From Roridomyces roridus (lineage: Eukaryota; Basidiomycota; Agaricomycetes; Agaricales; Mycenaceae), in assembly GCA_029378245.1 (NCBI GenBank), contig JARKIF010000008.1, forward strand, positions 1-64,000: 64,000 nucleotides of DNA, given 5' to 3'. Position 1 is the stretch's first letter. Each line of letters starts with the position of its first letter. Positions 33,859 through 45,311 of the stretch are shown here, piece after piece. The position numbers were made by a program, and so were the translations under genes. Below the pieces are notes generated by a model that had not been told where the DNA came from, did no database searches, and worked only from the letters and a program-made list of their open reading frames with translations.

Positions 33859-35448
33859 ATGCGCCTCTTTCTCGGCATAGTTGGGCTCTTAGCGGCTGGT
33901 TTCTGTCGGGCGGCAGCCCCCTCTGTTTCTGTCATCTCCAACACCCAACTCGACGCTCATGGCATCTACTTTGTTTCTTATGATGGACTTGTCAGCGTCA
34001 ATTCGTTCCAGGTAAGCCATTTTATCTCGTCTTTGACCTGTACCGAGTCGTTACAGGAATCAGCTGTGCTTGCGTTTGGAAACTGGCAGTTTGCCGCATG
34101 GTACACTTCCTCTGGTGCAGCAGTGCTAGCCCGTAGAGCTCTTCCTTCCGGTGCTTGGTCTACCCTCCAACTGCCCCACAATTTATCCACAGAGGACTCG
34201 CATAACGCGATAAATCTGGGAGTCTCCCCCGCCGATGGCAAAATCCACGTTGCTCTCGATTGCCATTCAACTGTCATGTTCTACCTCTACACGAGCTCGG
34301 TGTCCAATCTCGCTGCCAGCGGTGCCAGCTGGGACGCCAGTCAATTTGCCCCAGTCACGAACACTCTGGGCACCCTGAATATCGGCACTGAAATAACTTA
34401 TCCGCAATTTGTGATTACGCCGAGAAACTCCCTCCAATTGGTTTACCGCACGGGAGTATCGGGTGACGGTGCTACTCAGCTCGCCGAATATACCAACGGA
34501 ATATGGTCCAATGTGGGCTCATGGGCGTCCGCTACTGGAACGTACACTGCCCCAGATGGCGCTGTCAGCACACTGCGCAACCTGTACATTCATGGTCGCC
34601 TCTTTCCTTTCGCCAAATGCCGCGTTTCTGACTGGAATTTCCAGGGTTCACTTACCACGGCCAGAGAGCCTACGTGTCAGGAACTTGGAGAGAACAAAAC
34701 GGAGCGGTCAGCTGCAGTAGTCTTGGTCTCACGAACCATGACACGGTCTATTTCTACTCGGATGATTTGGGTTTGTCTCTCTTCTGTATGCCGGCGCATA
34801 TGGTAACGATTTTACAGGTCGCACCTGGCACAATAGCGCAGGGACGCAAATAGGGACTTCTGGGTCAAACTTGGTCAACGTCAACACGGCAGGGATTATT
34901 GTCGATTCGCTGGATGCCGACCACGGACTGATGAATCAAGAATCGCAAACGGTCGATTCAGCTGGCCTTCTCCACATAATTATATCATATGTCCCAGGTG
35001 ACCCACATTCCAGCATGCAGTCGTACAGTCTAATTGTTCTTCCTAGGACGATTTACCCAATGCGTTAGAGAATTACGAGACGGACAGACCTGCGTTCGCA
35101 AGAGCCTTCCATCTATACCAGTCCGCCAACGGCACATGGACAAAGGTGGAGATCCCCTTCGCCATCCAGTCTGTCGGTCGTTCTCAGATCGTTATGGACG
35201 CGGACGACAATGTATACGTCTTTTCACCCTTTGTCCGCGTTGTCACGTCGAGCAAAGAAACCGGGTGGACTGACTGGACCATAATTTATAATGGCACGGC
35301 GGCTGGGCTGAACGCGTTTGGGGAAGTGACTTTGGACAGGTCGAGGGTTTCAAGTGCCAATATCGTCTCCGTTCTATACCAACAAAATGGCACTGGCACG
35401 ACTACACCATCTCCCGTCCAGGTGATTGATTTCAAGCTGAATGGATAG
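33859..35448 (+). CDS. Secreted BNR_4 family beta-propeller protein (PL24-like lyase candidate)
   Basis: A signal peptide (MRLFLGIVGLLAAGFCRAAA) is followed by a seven-bladed-propeller-type repeat protein of about 470 residues. It has the BNR_4 start HGIYFVSYDGLVSVNSFQ, then FGNWQFAAWYTSSG, EDSHNAINLGVSPADGKIHV, the paired histidines in LDCHSTVMFYLYTS, ITYPQFVITPRNSLQLVYR, YSDDLGRTWHNSAGTQIG and a Pro/Asn-rich final blade. Four introns are clear, at about 34011-34056, 34595-34644, 34770-34816 and 34999-35046. BNR_4 includes the PL24 ulvan lyases, which yield unsaturated uronates. Pairing with a GH88 enzyme supports a lyase role, but the active site was not proven. The stop lies inside a 48 bp tandem duplication. 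Confidence 0.78.
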
Positions 35449-35527
35449 GATAGGATAGGATTGACCGCGGCAGTCAGTGTCAAGCTGAATGGATAGGATA
35501 GGATAGGATTGACCGTGGCAGTCAGTG
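35432..35527 (+). repeat. 48 bp tandem duplication over a stop codon
   Basis: Two copies (35432-35479 and 35480-35527) differ at one base (CGCGG versus CGTGG). Each contains CAAGCTGAATGGATAG, which in the first copy is the end of the BNR_4 gene, and a GGATA microrepeat. Confidence 0.9.
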
Positions 35528-35570
35528 TTGACGTTGATACATGTATACGTGTTATTTGTTAGTCCAAACA

Positions 35571-37318
35571 ATGTCCCAGCTCACCTCCCTGATTGGACTC
35601 CAGCTCTTGTCCAGGGCCTTCACCTTCTTGCTTAACCAGGGTCTGTTTCGATTAGCCTCTCCCGGTGCATTTGGCACCGCCGCAATACAGTTTGAATTGT
35701 TCTCAAGCACAATTCTCTTCCTCAGCCGCGAAGGCGTCCGGAATGCGTTACTACGTGTCAAACGATCCCAGGACGGCTCCTGGAAGGCGGGAAACCTATC
35801 TTTCCTCCCATTATGCATTGGGCTTCCGCTTGCGCTGGCCACGAGCATTGGTTACGCGCGTTTCGCCGCAGAAGAAACTCGGTCCCAGTCGGGGTTTTAT
35901 GGGGGCATTTCAGTCTATGCCGTCGCGGCGATAATTGAGCTGTGGTGTGAGCCAATGCATAACCAGTGAGTGCGTAGAGCCGCGCGCTCTTTTTATTCAC
36001 GGTCGCGCAGGGCAATGTCCGAATCCAAGACACACGTTCGCGTACGCGCCGAGGGAATGGGCGTAGTGTTCAAGACACTATCCACGTTTCTCGTGCTCTT
36101 GTACGATTCAAGAGCGAATATGAACGGGGCTTTGGCCCTCATGGCTTTCGCTGCCGGGCAGCTTTCGTATTCGCTCTGTCTTATGCTCGTATATCTCTCG
36201 GAATACGGCTTCTCGGCGCTATTCCCCTCGAGTACCGTTAGGTTGGTGAAAAATTCACCTTTTCAACCGCCTTTTCATTTTGAACAGTGCCGTTGACCAG
36301 GAAATATCCTGGCTCTCGTGGACGATGACTTCCCAGTCTGTCATCAAACACTTCCTTACCGAGGGCGATAAATTTGTGTTGGGAGCGTTCAGCCCGTTGA
36401 GTGACCAGGGGGGATACGCAATCGCCGTCAACTACGGCATGTCCGCATCGCTATGTTTTCCTCTTTTACTTATTCCTTTCAGGATCTTTGATAGCCCGAA
36501 TAATATTCCAACCCATCGAAGAAACCTCGAGAATATCGTTCTCCAGGACGTTAGCTCCCCCGGCTAGCCGAGAAGCGCTCAGAACAGCGTCTCAAACCCT
36601 CCTCACACTCCTCTCCGTCCAAACATCATTCTCCATCATTCTACTGGTATTCGGTCCTGCTTACCTCCCTGTTCTTCTCCCTATGCTCTTGCCACGCCAA
36701 TATCTCGCCACGAGTGCTCCGCGTGTTCTCAGTGCTTGGGTGTGGTACATCCCCGTCCTGGCGCTCAACGGTGGGCTGGAAGCCTTCATCTCAAGCGTTT
36801 CCACGCCCAGAGACCTGAATCGGCAGAGTTGGTGCGTTATTTTCTCTTAACATCCCTCTCTTTTAAAAAAGCGTCACAGGTGGATGGCCGTCTTCTCTGC
36901 AATCTACATTGGCGCAGCCGTCCAATTATACAATATGCAACTCGGCGACCCTTCTTTGGTGTACGCCAACATCATCAATCTCAGCGCTAGAATCGCATAC
37001 GCAGTCTACTTTGTGTCCATCTATTTCACCAACAACAACGCGCGCGCCTCTTTGACGTGGTCCCAAGCTCTCCCACACTGGAAACTTACCTTGGCCTGCC
37101 TCATCTCATGGGCAGTTGTAGGGCAAAGCGAGAGGCGGTTGGATGTTCTGGGCACGGTCGTCAGAGCAGGCGCCGGCTTTTCCGTCCTGCTCAACAAAAA
37201 TGTACTTTTGCATGTCGGACTAGGAGGCGTGATGGGGTGTGTGTGCCTCGCGACGTGGTGGATTACCGACGGTCCACGGCTCATCGCACAGTGGAGAGGG
37301 CGTGTTAAAAAGGATTAG
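35571..37318 (+). CDS. RFT1: RFT1, ER lipid-linked oligosaccharide protein
   Basis: RFT1 is the multi-pass ER protein needed for Man5GlcNAc2-PP-dolichol to become available for N-glycan completion. The start is MSQLTSLIGLQLLSRAFTF with the family NQGLFRLASPGAFG. Later blocks are GVRNALLRVKR, IIELWCEPMHNQ, VRVRAEGMGVVFKTLSTF, SYSLCLMLVYLSEYGFSAL, SVIKHFLTEGDKFVLGAFS with QGGYAIAVNYGSL, and ARIIFQPIEETSRI. These are characteristic of RFT1. About ten to twelve hydrophobic helices; the end is RGRVKKD. Five short introns. The transposon begins downstream of its stop, so the 3' flank is transposon-altered but the coding sequence looks intact. Confidence 0.95.
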
Positions 37319-37773
37319 AATGTTGTACAGTAAATTATTATCCTCCAAGCCATCGTTCGTAATTATACACGGCTACACGGAAATGTTGTGATTTCTTAGC
37401 ACCGAAGTTGTTCACAAATTGTTACTCTGAATCTTAACATTTCAGCAACGGTTTGCTAAGGATCCATTAAAACACAAGTCTTGCGAGAAAGTCAATTTAA
37501 AGTCCCGGTATTTTCTCAGGTCTGCAATAGCCGACGCTCGGCTCTTGTTCGGCTCTTCCACGCCGTGCAAAGGATACCAAAAGGGGAGTTGGTCCGATGC
37601 TTGATTAGATACCCATCTCCGCGCTATCAATGAATTGCCTCGCACTTGCCTCGCTGTTGCCTCACTGACTTGCGCTCCTTCCCTCCTTCCCTCCTTCCCT
37701 CCTTCCCTCCTTCCCTCCTTCCCTCCTTCCCTCCTTCCCTCTCCCTGCAAGGGCCAAGGTCAAACAGTTCTAT
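37319..37773. other. Boundary region between RFT1 and the Plavaka element
   Basis: A 455 bp stretch. The left end of the transposon must lie somewhere here, but no inverted-repeat partner for the 42.7-43.2 kb side was found by eye. It contains the CCTT-type microsatellite listed separately. Confidence 0.4.
37677..37741. repeat. Microsatellite, 8 bp unit CCTTCCCT
   Basis: Eight uninterrupted copies of CCTTCCCT, pure pyrimidine on the plus strand, about 35 bp before the first transposon-associated ATG. Confidence 0.9.
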
Positions 37774-38242
37774 AATGTCGGCCAATGTGGAGAAGAGGCC
37801 TTCAATTTTCCGCCTTGATTCAGGCCCCAAACACCCTCTGGCTCGGCTCATTGCTGTGCGCAAGCAACACACTAGTCGATGGAAGAAACACATGTTCTTG
37901 GGGCGTAAACATGCATTCCTGCGGACTTTATCAATCTACAGGATCTGTCTATGGGCCATGGCCACAGCCCTGGGATGTCTCTTTGGCTTTGCTAGACAGC
38001 TTGAAACAGAGCTGGCCTGGACATCCGGTCTTCAGGCAATCTGTCCCGCCATCGAGTTTTTTCTCTTGTCTGTTGTTATCTTCGGTATGATATACCCTTC
38101 ACATGTGGGAGATACAAGGCTTATTCATAAATGGGATAGTATTTCGGCATTCGCACATGAAGTGGGCCATTTCTACTCTGTCCAGCCCGAGAGTGCCGTC
38201 AGAATCGAAGAAATATCAAATCACAGTGCTTGGACCATTTAA
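37774..38242 (+). CDS. Small hydrophobic-segment protein at the 5' end of the transposon, unknown
   Basis: An open frame from ATG 37774 (MSANVEKRPSIFRLDSGPKH) to TAA 38240-38242, 156 residues. It has a basic stretch RKQHTSRWKKHMFLGRKH and two hydrophobic segments (ICLWAMATALGCLFGF and IEFFLLSVVIFGMIYPS). The base composition resembles the transposase rather than the neighbouring host genes: AT-richer, with fewer introns. No family was recognised. It may be an accessory transposon gene or a chance open frame. An overlapping frame at 38199-38288 starts the ubiquitin-like segment KKYQITVLGPFKKPQQLGR. Confidence 0.4.
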
Positions 38243-41200
38243 AAAGCCTCAGCAACTTGGCAGGCCAATTTTCTGTACCAAAATATAACCTGTTAACTGT
38301 TCAAGTATGTTTCTAGAAATGGCTCCGTCTGACACTTTGCAAGATGTTTTACAACACTTGAGACGTCGGCATCTGATAGGTGATACAACACATATCAATC
38401 ATCAGATAATCTTTCCTGCACATCAATTCTCAGCTCTGAATCTCACAGAGAAACTTGCGGATGTGGGTGTTGGGGATCTCTCTGTGCTGCACATCCGTAT
38501 ATCTGTGCCTGGTGGATCATCAAATTATCATTCACACTCTGGTCTGTCTTTTCTGCAGCAAGTGCATATTTCATGCAGCCTAATTCCTACTCAAGTAGCC
38601 TCTTCCTCCCAATCCAACCCAAATGCTCAAGGATCTCAGTTCTCTCAATCTACCGGAAACTTTGGGGGTCTACGTCCAGATGGTAGATCAAATCCTTGTC
38701 TCTGGTGCTCACAAGACTGACACATTTGGAAGTCTGGGAGCCACTATCCACAGGGCGATGGAGGTGCAAAATCTGTACAAATCACAACCCCTGTCTGCAA
38801 AGGCGTATTGCCATACATGAGCAAGGAACGAAACACCAGGGCAATCTTATGCGACATGATGACAAGGGATCTTCAAGTTCCCAGGACACAGATTCGGGTT
38901 CTGATTCCGGGGCTGTTGCATCCAGGCCTACTCTTCCTCCAGCTCAAATCCTTGGCCCCCTTGCTCAAACCCTAGCAGACATACGGAAAAATCCAGATCC
39001 ACAGCAGCATTCTTATGTGAATGAGGATGCTGGTGTTGTTGACTGGGGTCTCAGGGATGACTCCGATTCAGACCCAGAACAGGAACCACAGATTCACATG
39101 ACAGCACAATTGGCTCAGGCTATGCTGGACTATTTGCTGGAACCGGAGAATTCAGAAGCCTCTGATGATCATTCAGAAGAACGCAGCAACAATAGCCCCT
39201 CCTCTGACTCTGATGATGGTAGAATTTCATTTGAACCGGATCTTCCCAATGTTAAATGAAACACAGATATGCCAAGCATTCATGGTCGAAAGAGCCACAG
39301 TGTTAATCTGGATTCAGTGGACTCGACTTGGTTCCCATGGCCGGATAAGGAGGTACCACTCCTTTTCCCTAACATCAGTATTTTTCTTACCTTCCAACAG
39401 TCTTGTGTGCTCGACATCTTGAGGCACATTCCACGGTGTTCCTTCTCTAAGAAGCAGAATGCTGCCATCCACTGGGCAATGCTTGCTTTGGGTCTCAATC
39501 ATCTGCCTTCTGACCGTGTCATGGATGATATTGACAAGGCACTACAGAAATTATGTGGAATTCAGAGCATCCGGTACACTGGAAAGTTTGATCACATATA
39601 CTATGTAAATGACCTAGCTGCCATCATCGCCCAGGAAATGGCCAACCCCAATACCCGGGAGCACTTGCACTTCTTTCCAGAGGATTCAAAGCCTTCACTG
39701 TCTCAAGCTTGGCAAGCAAATCGCTGGTTGGATGAGCTTGATCCTGATCTAGCTACACCCATGGAGCGGTTCAAAAATCAGGATTTCTATGTGTATGAAC
39801 CAGCCCTCTTGCAGAATGGCAGTGTATGTATGCCAACCAGGTGGTTTAGACGAGGCAATGTGAAACTTGCTCGAGCCTGGAAAATGACAAGGGGTTCTCC
39901 CAATAATATGAACATGGGATGGATTGTTCAAGCGGACCAGGAGATTGAGATTACAGAGGCGGAGCTGTTGTTGTCTTTCCCACTTCTGGTTACCAGCTTT
40001 CAGTCACGCAATATGCCTGATCCCAGGATTATTCGAGGGGTCCAGTGTGCAGGACAGCTGGAAATGTGGACCAAGACAAATGCTGTGGAAGGGAATCGGT
40101 GGCGAAAACTCAGTGTCGGCCACCGAGTTGTTGCATTTCCAATTTGGCTGTACTGTGATGACACATCTGGCAACACCTCAAAAAAGTGGAACAAGCACAA
40201 TTCATTTCTCTTCACTGCTGCTGGTCTGCCCCGGAAATTTGTGCACCGTGAATCAAACATCCACTTTCTTTCTACATCAAATGTTGCACCTCCTTTAGAG
40301 ATGTTGGATGGTATAGCAGACCAGCTCCAGGAGTGCCAGACTCATGGCATTTGGGCCTGGGACTGCAGGGAAAAAGAACTCGTACTGGTTATTCCTTCAG
40401 TTCTGGCAATGCTTGGGGATAATCCCATGCAGAGTGAGTTTGCTTGTCATATAGGATTCAGAGGAAAATTCTTCTGCCGTGTGTGCTGGGTTAAGGGTGA
40501 CGCTGAGGATGAGGATGAAGATGGAGCTCATGGCAGCGATACCAGTGCAGCCTCCACAGCTAGCCAGAAAAAACGGAAGACCAAGAAGAAAGATGAGACT
40601 TTAACCGATATCATCAGCCGCATTACCCAATTTATGTCGGTGAGTGATCTCTTTGTTGCCAGATCACCCCCTCTTAACGGCCTATTCACTAGCTTGGTCG
40701 CTCAAGAAGCAAGGAGGAAACTCAAGCAGAGCTACGAACTCACTTTGCCACGGCATCATCTGTTGGTGGTCAAACAAAATTCAAGAATAGAAAGACGGAC
40801 TCAGGAATCAAAGACACATTTCAGGGTGCATTCTTGGAACGCATTTTTGCTGTTACTGGCAAGCGTCAGGGGACAAAGACTCAGAAACAACTAGCTGTGA
40901 ATGCACTTCTCAGGACCTTTCCGCAAGATATAACTAGTCCAGTCTGGCGAATCAAAGGCCTGGATCCGCATCAAGATACCCCAGTTGAAATTCTCCATGT
41001 CATTCTCCTTGGCTTTGTGAAGTATTTCTGGAGGGATGCCATTGCTAGGATCGAGAAATCTGACAAAAAAATCCTGATTGCTAGATTGTCATCATGCAAT
41101 GTTTCTGGCCTTGGAATTTCTCCCCTAGCAGGCCACACCTTGGTCAATTATGCAGGTTCATTGACTGGCCGTGATTTTCGTGCTATAGTCCAAGTAGCTC

Positions 41201-42730
41201 CGTTTGTTTTGCAAGGGCTACTGCCTCAACCATACATTGAGTTATGGACTTCTCTTAGTGCAGTGGTCACTCTGGTATGGCAGCCATCCATTAATAATGT
41301 AAATGGATACATTGTAAGCCAAGTGTTTGTTGAATCCTGCTTCCAAACTTACATATTACAGAAGGAGCTCGAGTTAGCAATCAAGCACTTCCTGGACTGT
41401 ACATGCAACATTACCCTGAGATGGTTCAACAAACCGAAATTCCATGTGATTCTTCATCTTCCAGCGCACATCAGGCGCTTTGGACCCGCAATGCTTTTTG
41501 CAACAGAGGGGTTTGAATCATTCAATGCCATAATACGGTCATGCAGCGTGCATAGCAATAGGCATGCTCCTTCCCTTGATATTGCCACAAGAATGGCCCG
41601 GGGAAATCGTGTTCGCCATCTCCTGTCCCGAGGTTTCTTCATTACGGATAACAACTTCCAGGCTACGGTCTCCAGCAAGAAGCCTGTCACCAGCTCTCCC
41701 TGGATGAAATTGTTTCCACAGGACTTGGAAAGTCGTACATGGTCTCAAGCTGGATTAGCTCCGCTTCACCTGATGGAGCTCAATTCCTTTGGTAGCCGTC
41801 TTTTTGGATGGGAAGTGGAGAGCCCAGATAACCAGTGTGGCTCTTGCAGTGGAAAGTCAACCGCCATCACATGGGCCCATACACAGACCAGTTCAGTGAA
41901 TTCGAATCAAGCTGAGGGCACTCCTGCTTTCAGCAGGGAATTTGTCACAGTGGCAAATGGTGACCGCTGCAAGGTTGGCGATTGGATAGTCTGGGATGAC
42001 TCAAGACAGCAGGACCAAATTGGCTGTATCAAGGAAATTATTCAGATCAGCAAATCCTCAGCCCAGCTCAATGGTGTTGTTGATTTTATTCTTGTGTCAA
42101 AAGCCAGTCTTGGGAAGGTCCATCCAGTATACAATATGCATCGATTAAATCCCGTTGAAGGCAGTGATATACTTCTGAAGAATGGGGTGTGTCAAATCAA
42201 GATCATCTATTTTGCTGCTTTGCGTGCTGACCCTAGTACAGGACATTAAATGCTCCATTAATATTCAGCACAACTGCGCGGATAACAATTGCCAAACCTC
42301 ACAAACTCAAGCAATTTTCAACGAAAGAGAAGAAACATCTCAACGAGCTCTGGCGGTATCACACAGAAAGCCCTCTGATCTCATTGTGAATGTTGCCCAA
42401 ATGAGGGATGCTGCTGTTCTCAGTGCTTTTCGAAACAAACCAACCGGATTTCAAACTGTAACAGTGATTCAAAATGCTGCTCGGAAAGCATTTGCAGAAA
42501 AGCAGACGCAGAAACAAACCCTGTCAGCCATGGCTGTTTCAGAAACGCAAACAGAAGTGCTTCGGGATCCTGTTGAGCCAGCCCCAAAGAGAACTCGAGT
42601 AAATCCACCATCTTCCCTGCAACAAATCGCATATCAAAGTCCCCACGGGCCGCCGCCCTTCCAGGGTCATCCAACGGCACAAAGTTTCACCTTCGAAAAT
42701 ACATTTCAGTCCACATTTCCTCGGAACTGA
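38199..42730 (+). CDS. Plavaka transposase, largely intact with N-terminal frame breaks
   Basis: Order of domains: a ubiquitin-like segment (38199-38520; ITVLGPFKKPQQLGR, LQDVLQHLRRRHLIGD, LADVGVGDLSVLHIRI), a C2H2-like finger (WRCKICTNHNPC...H.....H, about 38755-38840), an acidic Ser/Asp linker, then the transposase core from STWFPWPDKE. Core blocks are LCGIQSIRYTGKFDHIYYVN, IIAQEMANPNTREHLHFFPE, NKHNSFLFTAAGLPRKF with NVAPPLEMLDGI, LLGDNPMQSEFACH-like LGDNPMQSEFACHIGFRGKF with paired Cys, VWRIKGLDPHQDTPVEILHV and LRWFNKPKFHVILHLPAHIR. Introns at about 39353-39401, 40641-40690, 41313-41360 and 42187-42241 all restore frame. Defects: a stop at about 38286 after the ubiquitin-like start, a one-base shift near 38755, and an in-frame TGA at 39257-39259. 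The core from 39269 on looks usable. Confidence 0.85.
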
Positions 42731-43214
42731 GATCGTGCCAGAGATGCGTTGGAATGGAGCCACATGGGGTTGAATGGAGCGAGGATCTCAGGGTCCAAAG
42801 ACTTCGGACTGGAATAAATAATCCCGGTGGCCCAGGATTCAGACTCTCTTTATGTACAAAGAAATACTGTAAATGTCAATTCAGGACCTTCTCCTTTCTC
42901 AGAGTTTGATTTGAGCGAACGAACTCACCGAGTGCGGCAGCACATCATGGAAGCTCCAAGAAAGGCGATGTGTGTCAATGTTTGGTGCCATCACCGACCA
43001 CTTCACATTTTCACGTCTCCGTCGTTGGTCCGTCCTTTCCATTGCGCCCCTCCTCTTAACTCAACGGCCCTGAAGGGCGGCTCCAAGCGCTGTCCAGATC
43101 TACTGCTGGAGCCTTCGAGCCCCGCGGCCATGTGAACGGATGATGACGCGGAGGGAGGACTCTTAAGAGAATGATTCGGTGAGTGGTCGCCCGTCTCCTT
43201 CCCTCCCTCTCACC
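42731..43214. other. Right flank of the transposon and promoter of next gene
   Basis: A 484 bp stretch. It should contain the right transposon end, not recognised, and the promoter of the 43215 gene. No supported coding region. Confidence 0.35.
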
Positions 43215-44979
43215 ATGCATAACAGTGACTGGGGCCATGGCTCACAGGATTCCACTACCTACTCGTCATCTCATTTCCACTCCGATGACTCGCAGATATC
43301 GCAGCCCCAGGAGCGCAATGCTTCCACCCTTGTCGACCACCTTGCAAATAATTACCACCTGGGCGACGCCTTTCGCACGGAGCTGCACACATTCAAGGAT
43401 GTCAGTGCTTCTTTTTCTTTTTCAGTTTCCCGTTAAGCTCCGCCCAGGTTGCCAGCGGCATACCTGAGCCCCACTACACCGTGACCGTGCTACAGCAGGC
43501 CCTCTTTTACAAGACGCTTCAGGTGCTCGAGGATACGCAGGCAATGTGCTCAGAGACCCAGAAGCTGGTGCAAGGACTCGAGAAGGCGATGTCTCGGACG
43601 GACAAGCTCACCAGGGACCAACAGGTGCGTGCAGTCCTGAGTCAACTGTCGGCGCGTTGACGATCCCTTACACAGTATGATGTGTCCGCCGCTTGTAGGT
43701 TCAGCCTCTACACGGGCCGCTGCTGGGACTTTGACAATGAGGCACTCAAAAAAGTTGTCTTGGTCAGTCCCTCTCCTCTCCCTTTCTAGCCTACTCATTG
43801 CTGTCGGTCTCCTCGTAGAGTTACCTTGACCAGCACAAGGACAGCAACGGCCTGGCGGTGTGCTTCAAAAACAAGAACAGCCCGTTGCATCGAGCGCTCT
43901 TGGCCGCAGTCGGGCGCCAATTGTCTAATGCGAAGACCCTGTTTCGCAGGCAGGTGCGTCTTGCTTATATCATCCCAAATCGACGCCGACTGACCTTGAC
44001 CTCATCCCAAGTTTCTCAATGCACGATCCCAGACCGGCAAGAACGGCGGGAACGGGGTTACTGGCCTGTCGATGGAGCTCGGTCGGCGGGCGCTTGGGGG
44101 GTCGGAGAACGTCAAGTCCAAGCATGCCATATGGTGTCTTATTATTGTGCATACTCGTCTGCTACTGGACGAGCGGGTACTAATCCCTCACATAGCGTGA
44201 GTTCATGCGCAGCTCTCCAGACCTGCAGCGTATCGTTACGGACCACGACGACGATGATGTGGACGTAGACGATGACGTTCTTGACGACTCGACATCCACG
44301 ATACCCGCCAAACGGACCATTTCGGGTACCAGCAAGCAAGCGGCCAACGGCAAGGTCCCCGACTCCTTCTGGGGTCAAGTACAGACGTTGTACAAGGCTG
44401 AGGCAAAGAAATCCGGGACGGACATGAAGTCGGATGGATGGAAGAGGTGCGTGCAGTCATCTCCAGTATTACACCGCTGATGTTTCTACAGTTTCATGAG
44501 TAACGCCGTCAAGCTTGAGCTCAAAGAGTTCCCCAGCGATCCCATCTCCCTAGTTGTCACGCAGCTCCCATCCGCGCCCACGCCCACGCCCACGCCCACG
44601 CCCACGCCCACGCCACCCGCGCCCGCACGCGGAACACTGGCCGCGCTGTTACAGACACCATCATCAACGACTCCTCGTTCCGGCTATCGCTCGTCCTCCG
44701 CAGCTTTCGAGTCCAGCTCTCGGACGTCCCTTACAACTCACTCCCGCAGCTCCTCCTTTGGTAGCAGCGGGCAGTCTCTTCGTATGTGCTTGTTCCCTCG
44801 GCGTTATCGACTCTTATCCCGCTTTAGCACCTTTGCATTTCGAGTTCCCTCCGACCCAATTCACAATGCGCAATGTTCCTGGTACGTGCTAGTGACTTCC
44901 GTCTTCAGATGGCTGACTGTCATATATAGTAAGGCCGCCCACCGGCGTGTACGGCGGTTCGTCCCCGCGAAGGGATTGA
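43215..44979 (+). CDS. Uncharacterised protein with Thr-Pro repeat
   Basis: About nine exons. MHNSDWGHGSQDSTTYSSSH opens a Ser/His-rich start. A helical region follows (VLQQALFYKTLQVLEDTQAM, LVQGLEKAMSRTDKLTRDQ, CRFSLYTGRCWDFDNEALKK). After that come LHRALLAAVGRQLSNAKTLF, an acidic run DHDDDDVDVDDDVLDD, and SFWGQVQTLYKAEAKKSG. The late exon contains a CCCACG microsatellite (44577-44612) coding for Thr-Pro repeats, then a Ser/Thr-rich low-complexity tail. The final splice gives NVPVRPPTGVYGG and stop TGA 44977-44979. No domain was recognised; the acidic run and basic surroundings would suit a nuclear protein. Intron borders are consistent across the gene. Confidence 0.65.
44577..44612 (+). repeat. 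Microsatellite CCCACG, in coding frame as Thr-Pro
   Basis: Six near-perfect CCCACG units inside an exon. The reading frame tolerates changes in unit number. Confidence 0.9.
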
Positions 44980-45311
44980 GTGTTCTCCTCTGTCCCTCTC
45001 CCAGTGCTTCAACAGCTCTGGTCCACGTATCTGCATTTCAATAGTCCCGTCGTGTTTTTATATACTTTAAATACATTTAATGCCTGTTTTCCGCGACGTG
45101 GGCGAGCATATTGAGCGGGATCGTCGTAGCCGCACCTCGGAGGTGTGTCCATAAGCGGTGGTCTGTCGTACGAAAGTGCTGCCGTAGGCGTTAGCATTGT
45201 CGTACGATTCTGCCGTCGGTGATTTCTTAACTGTGCCAAAATTGCCAAAACATTAACATGGCATTGCAATTCAGTAACATCCCTGGTATTAACAATTTCT
45301 TACGCGATCGG
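44980..45311. other. Convergent intergenic region
   Basis: A 332 bp stretch between two convergent stop codons. No gene or repeat recognised. It holds both 3' UTRs. Confidence 0.4.

Larger units (their letters stand above)
37774..42730 (+). mobile_element. Plavaka-type (CACTA superfamily) DNA transposon
   Basis: Nearly 5 kb of lower-GC sequence, dominated by one transposase gene of the basidiomycete Plavaka group. Limits given are those of the coding content. The true ends, expected to be short CACTA-like inverted repeats with a 2-3 bp target duplication, were not identified. It lies between RFT1 and an unrelated host gene. Confidence 0.8.

Noticed and set aside
42827..43135. Short open frame between transposon and the 43215 gene
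   Set aside because: No domain or splice context; probably non-coding flank.
37319..43214. Search for CACTA-type terminal inverted repeats
   Set aside because: No convincing inverted pair was found by eye on the two flanks; the ends of the Plavaka element therefore stay undefined.
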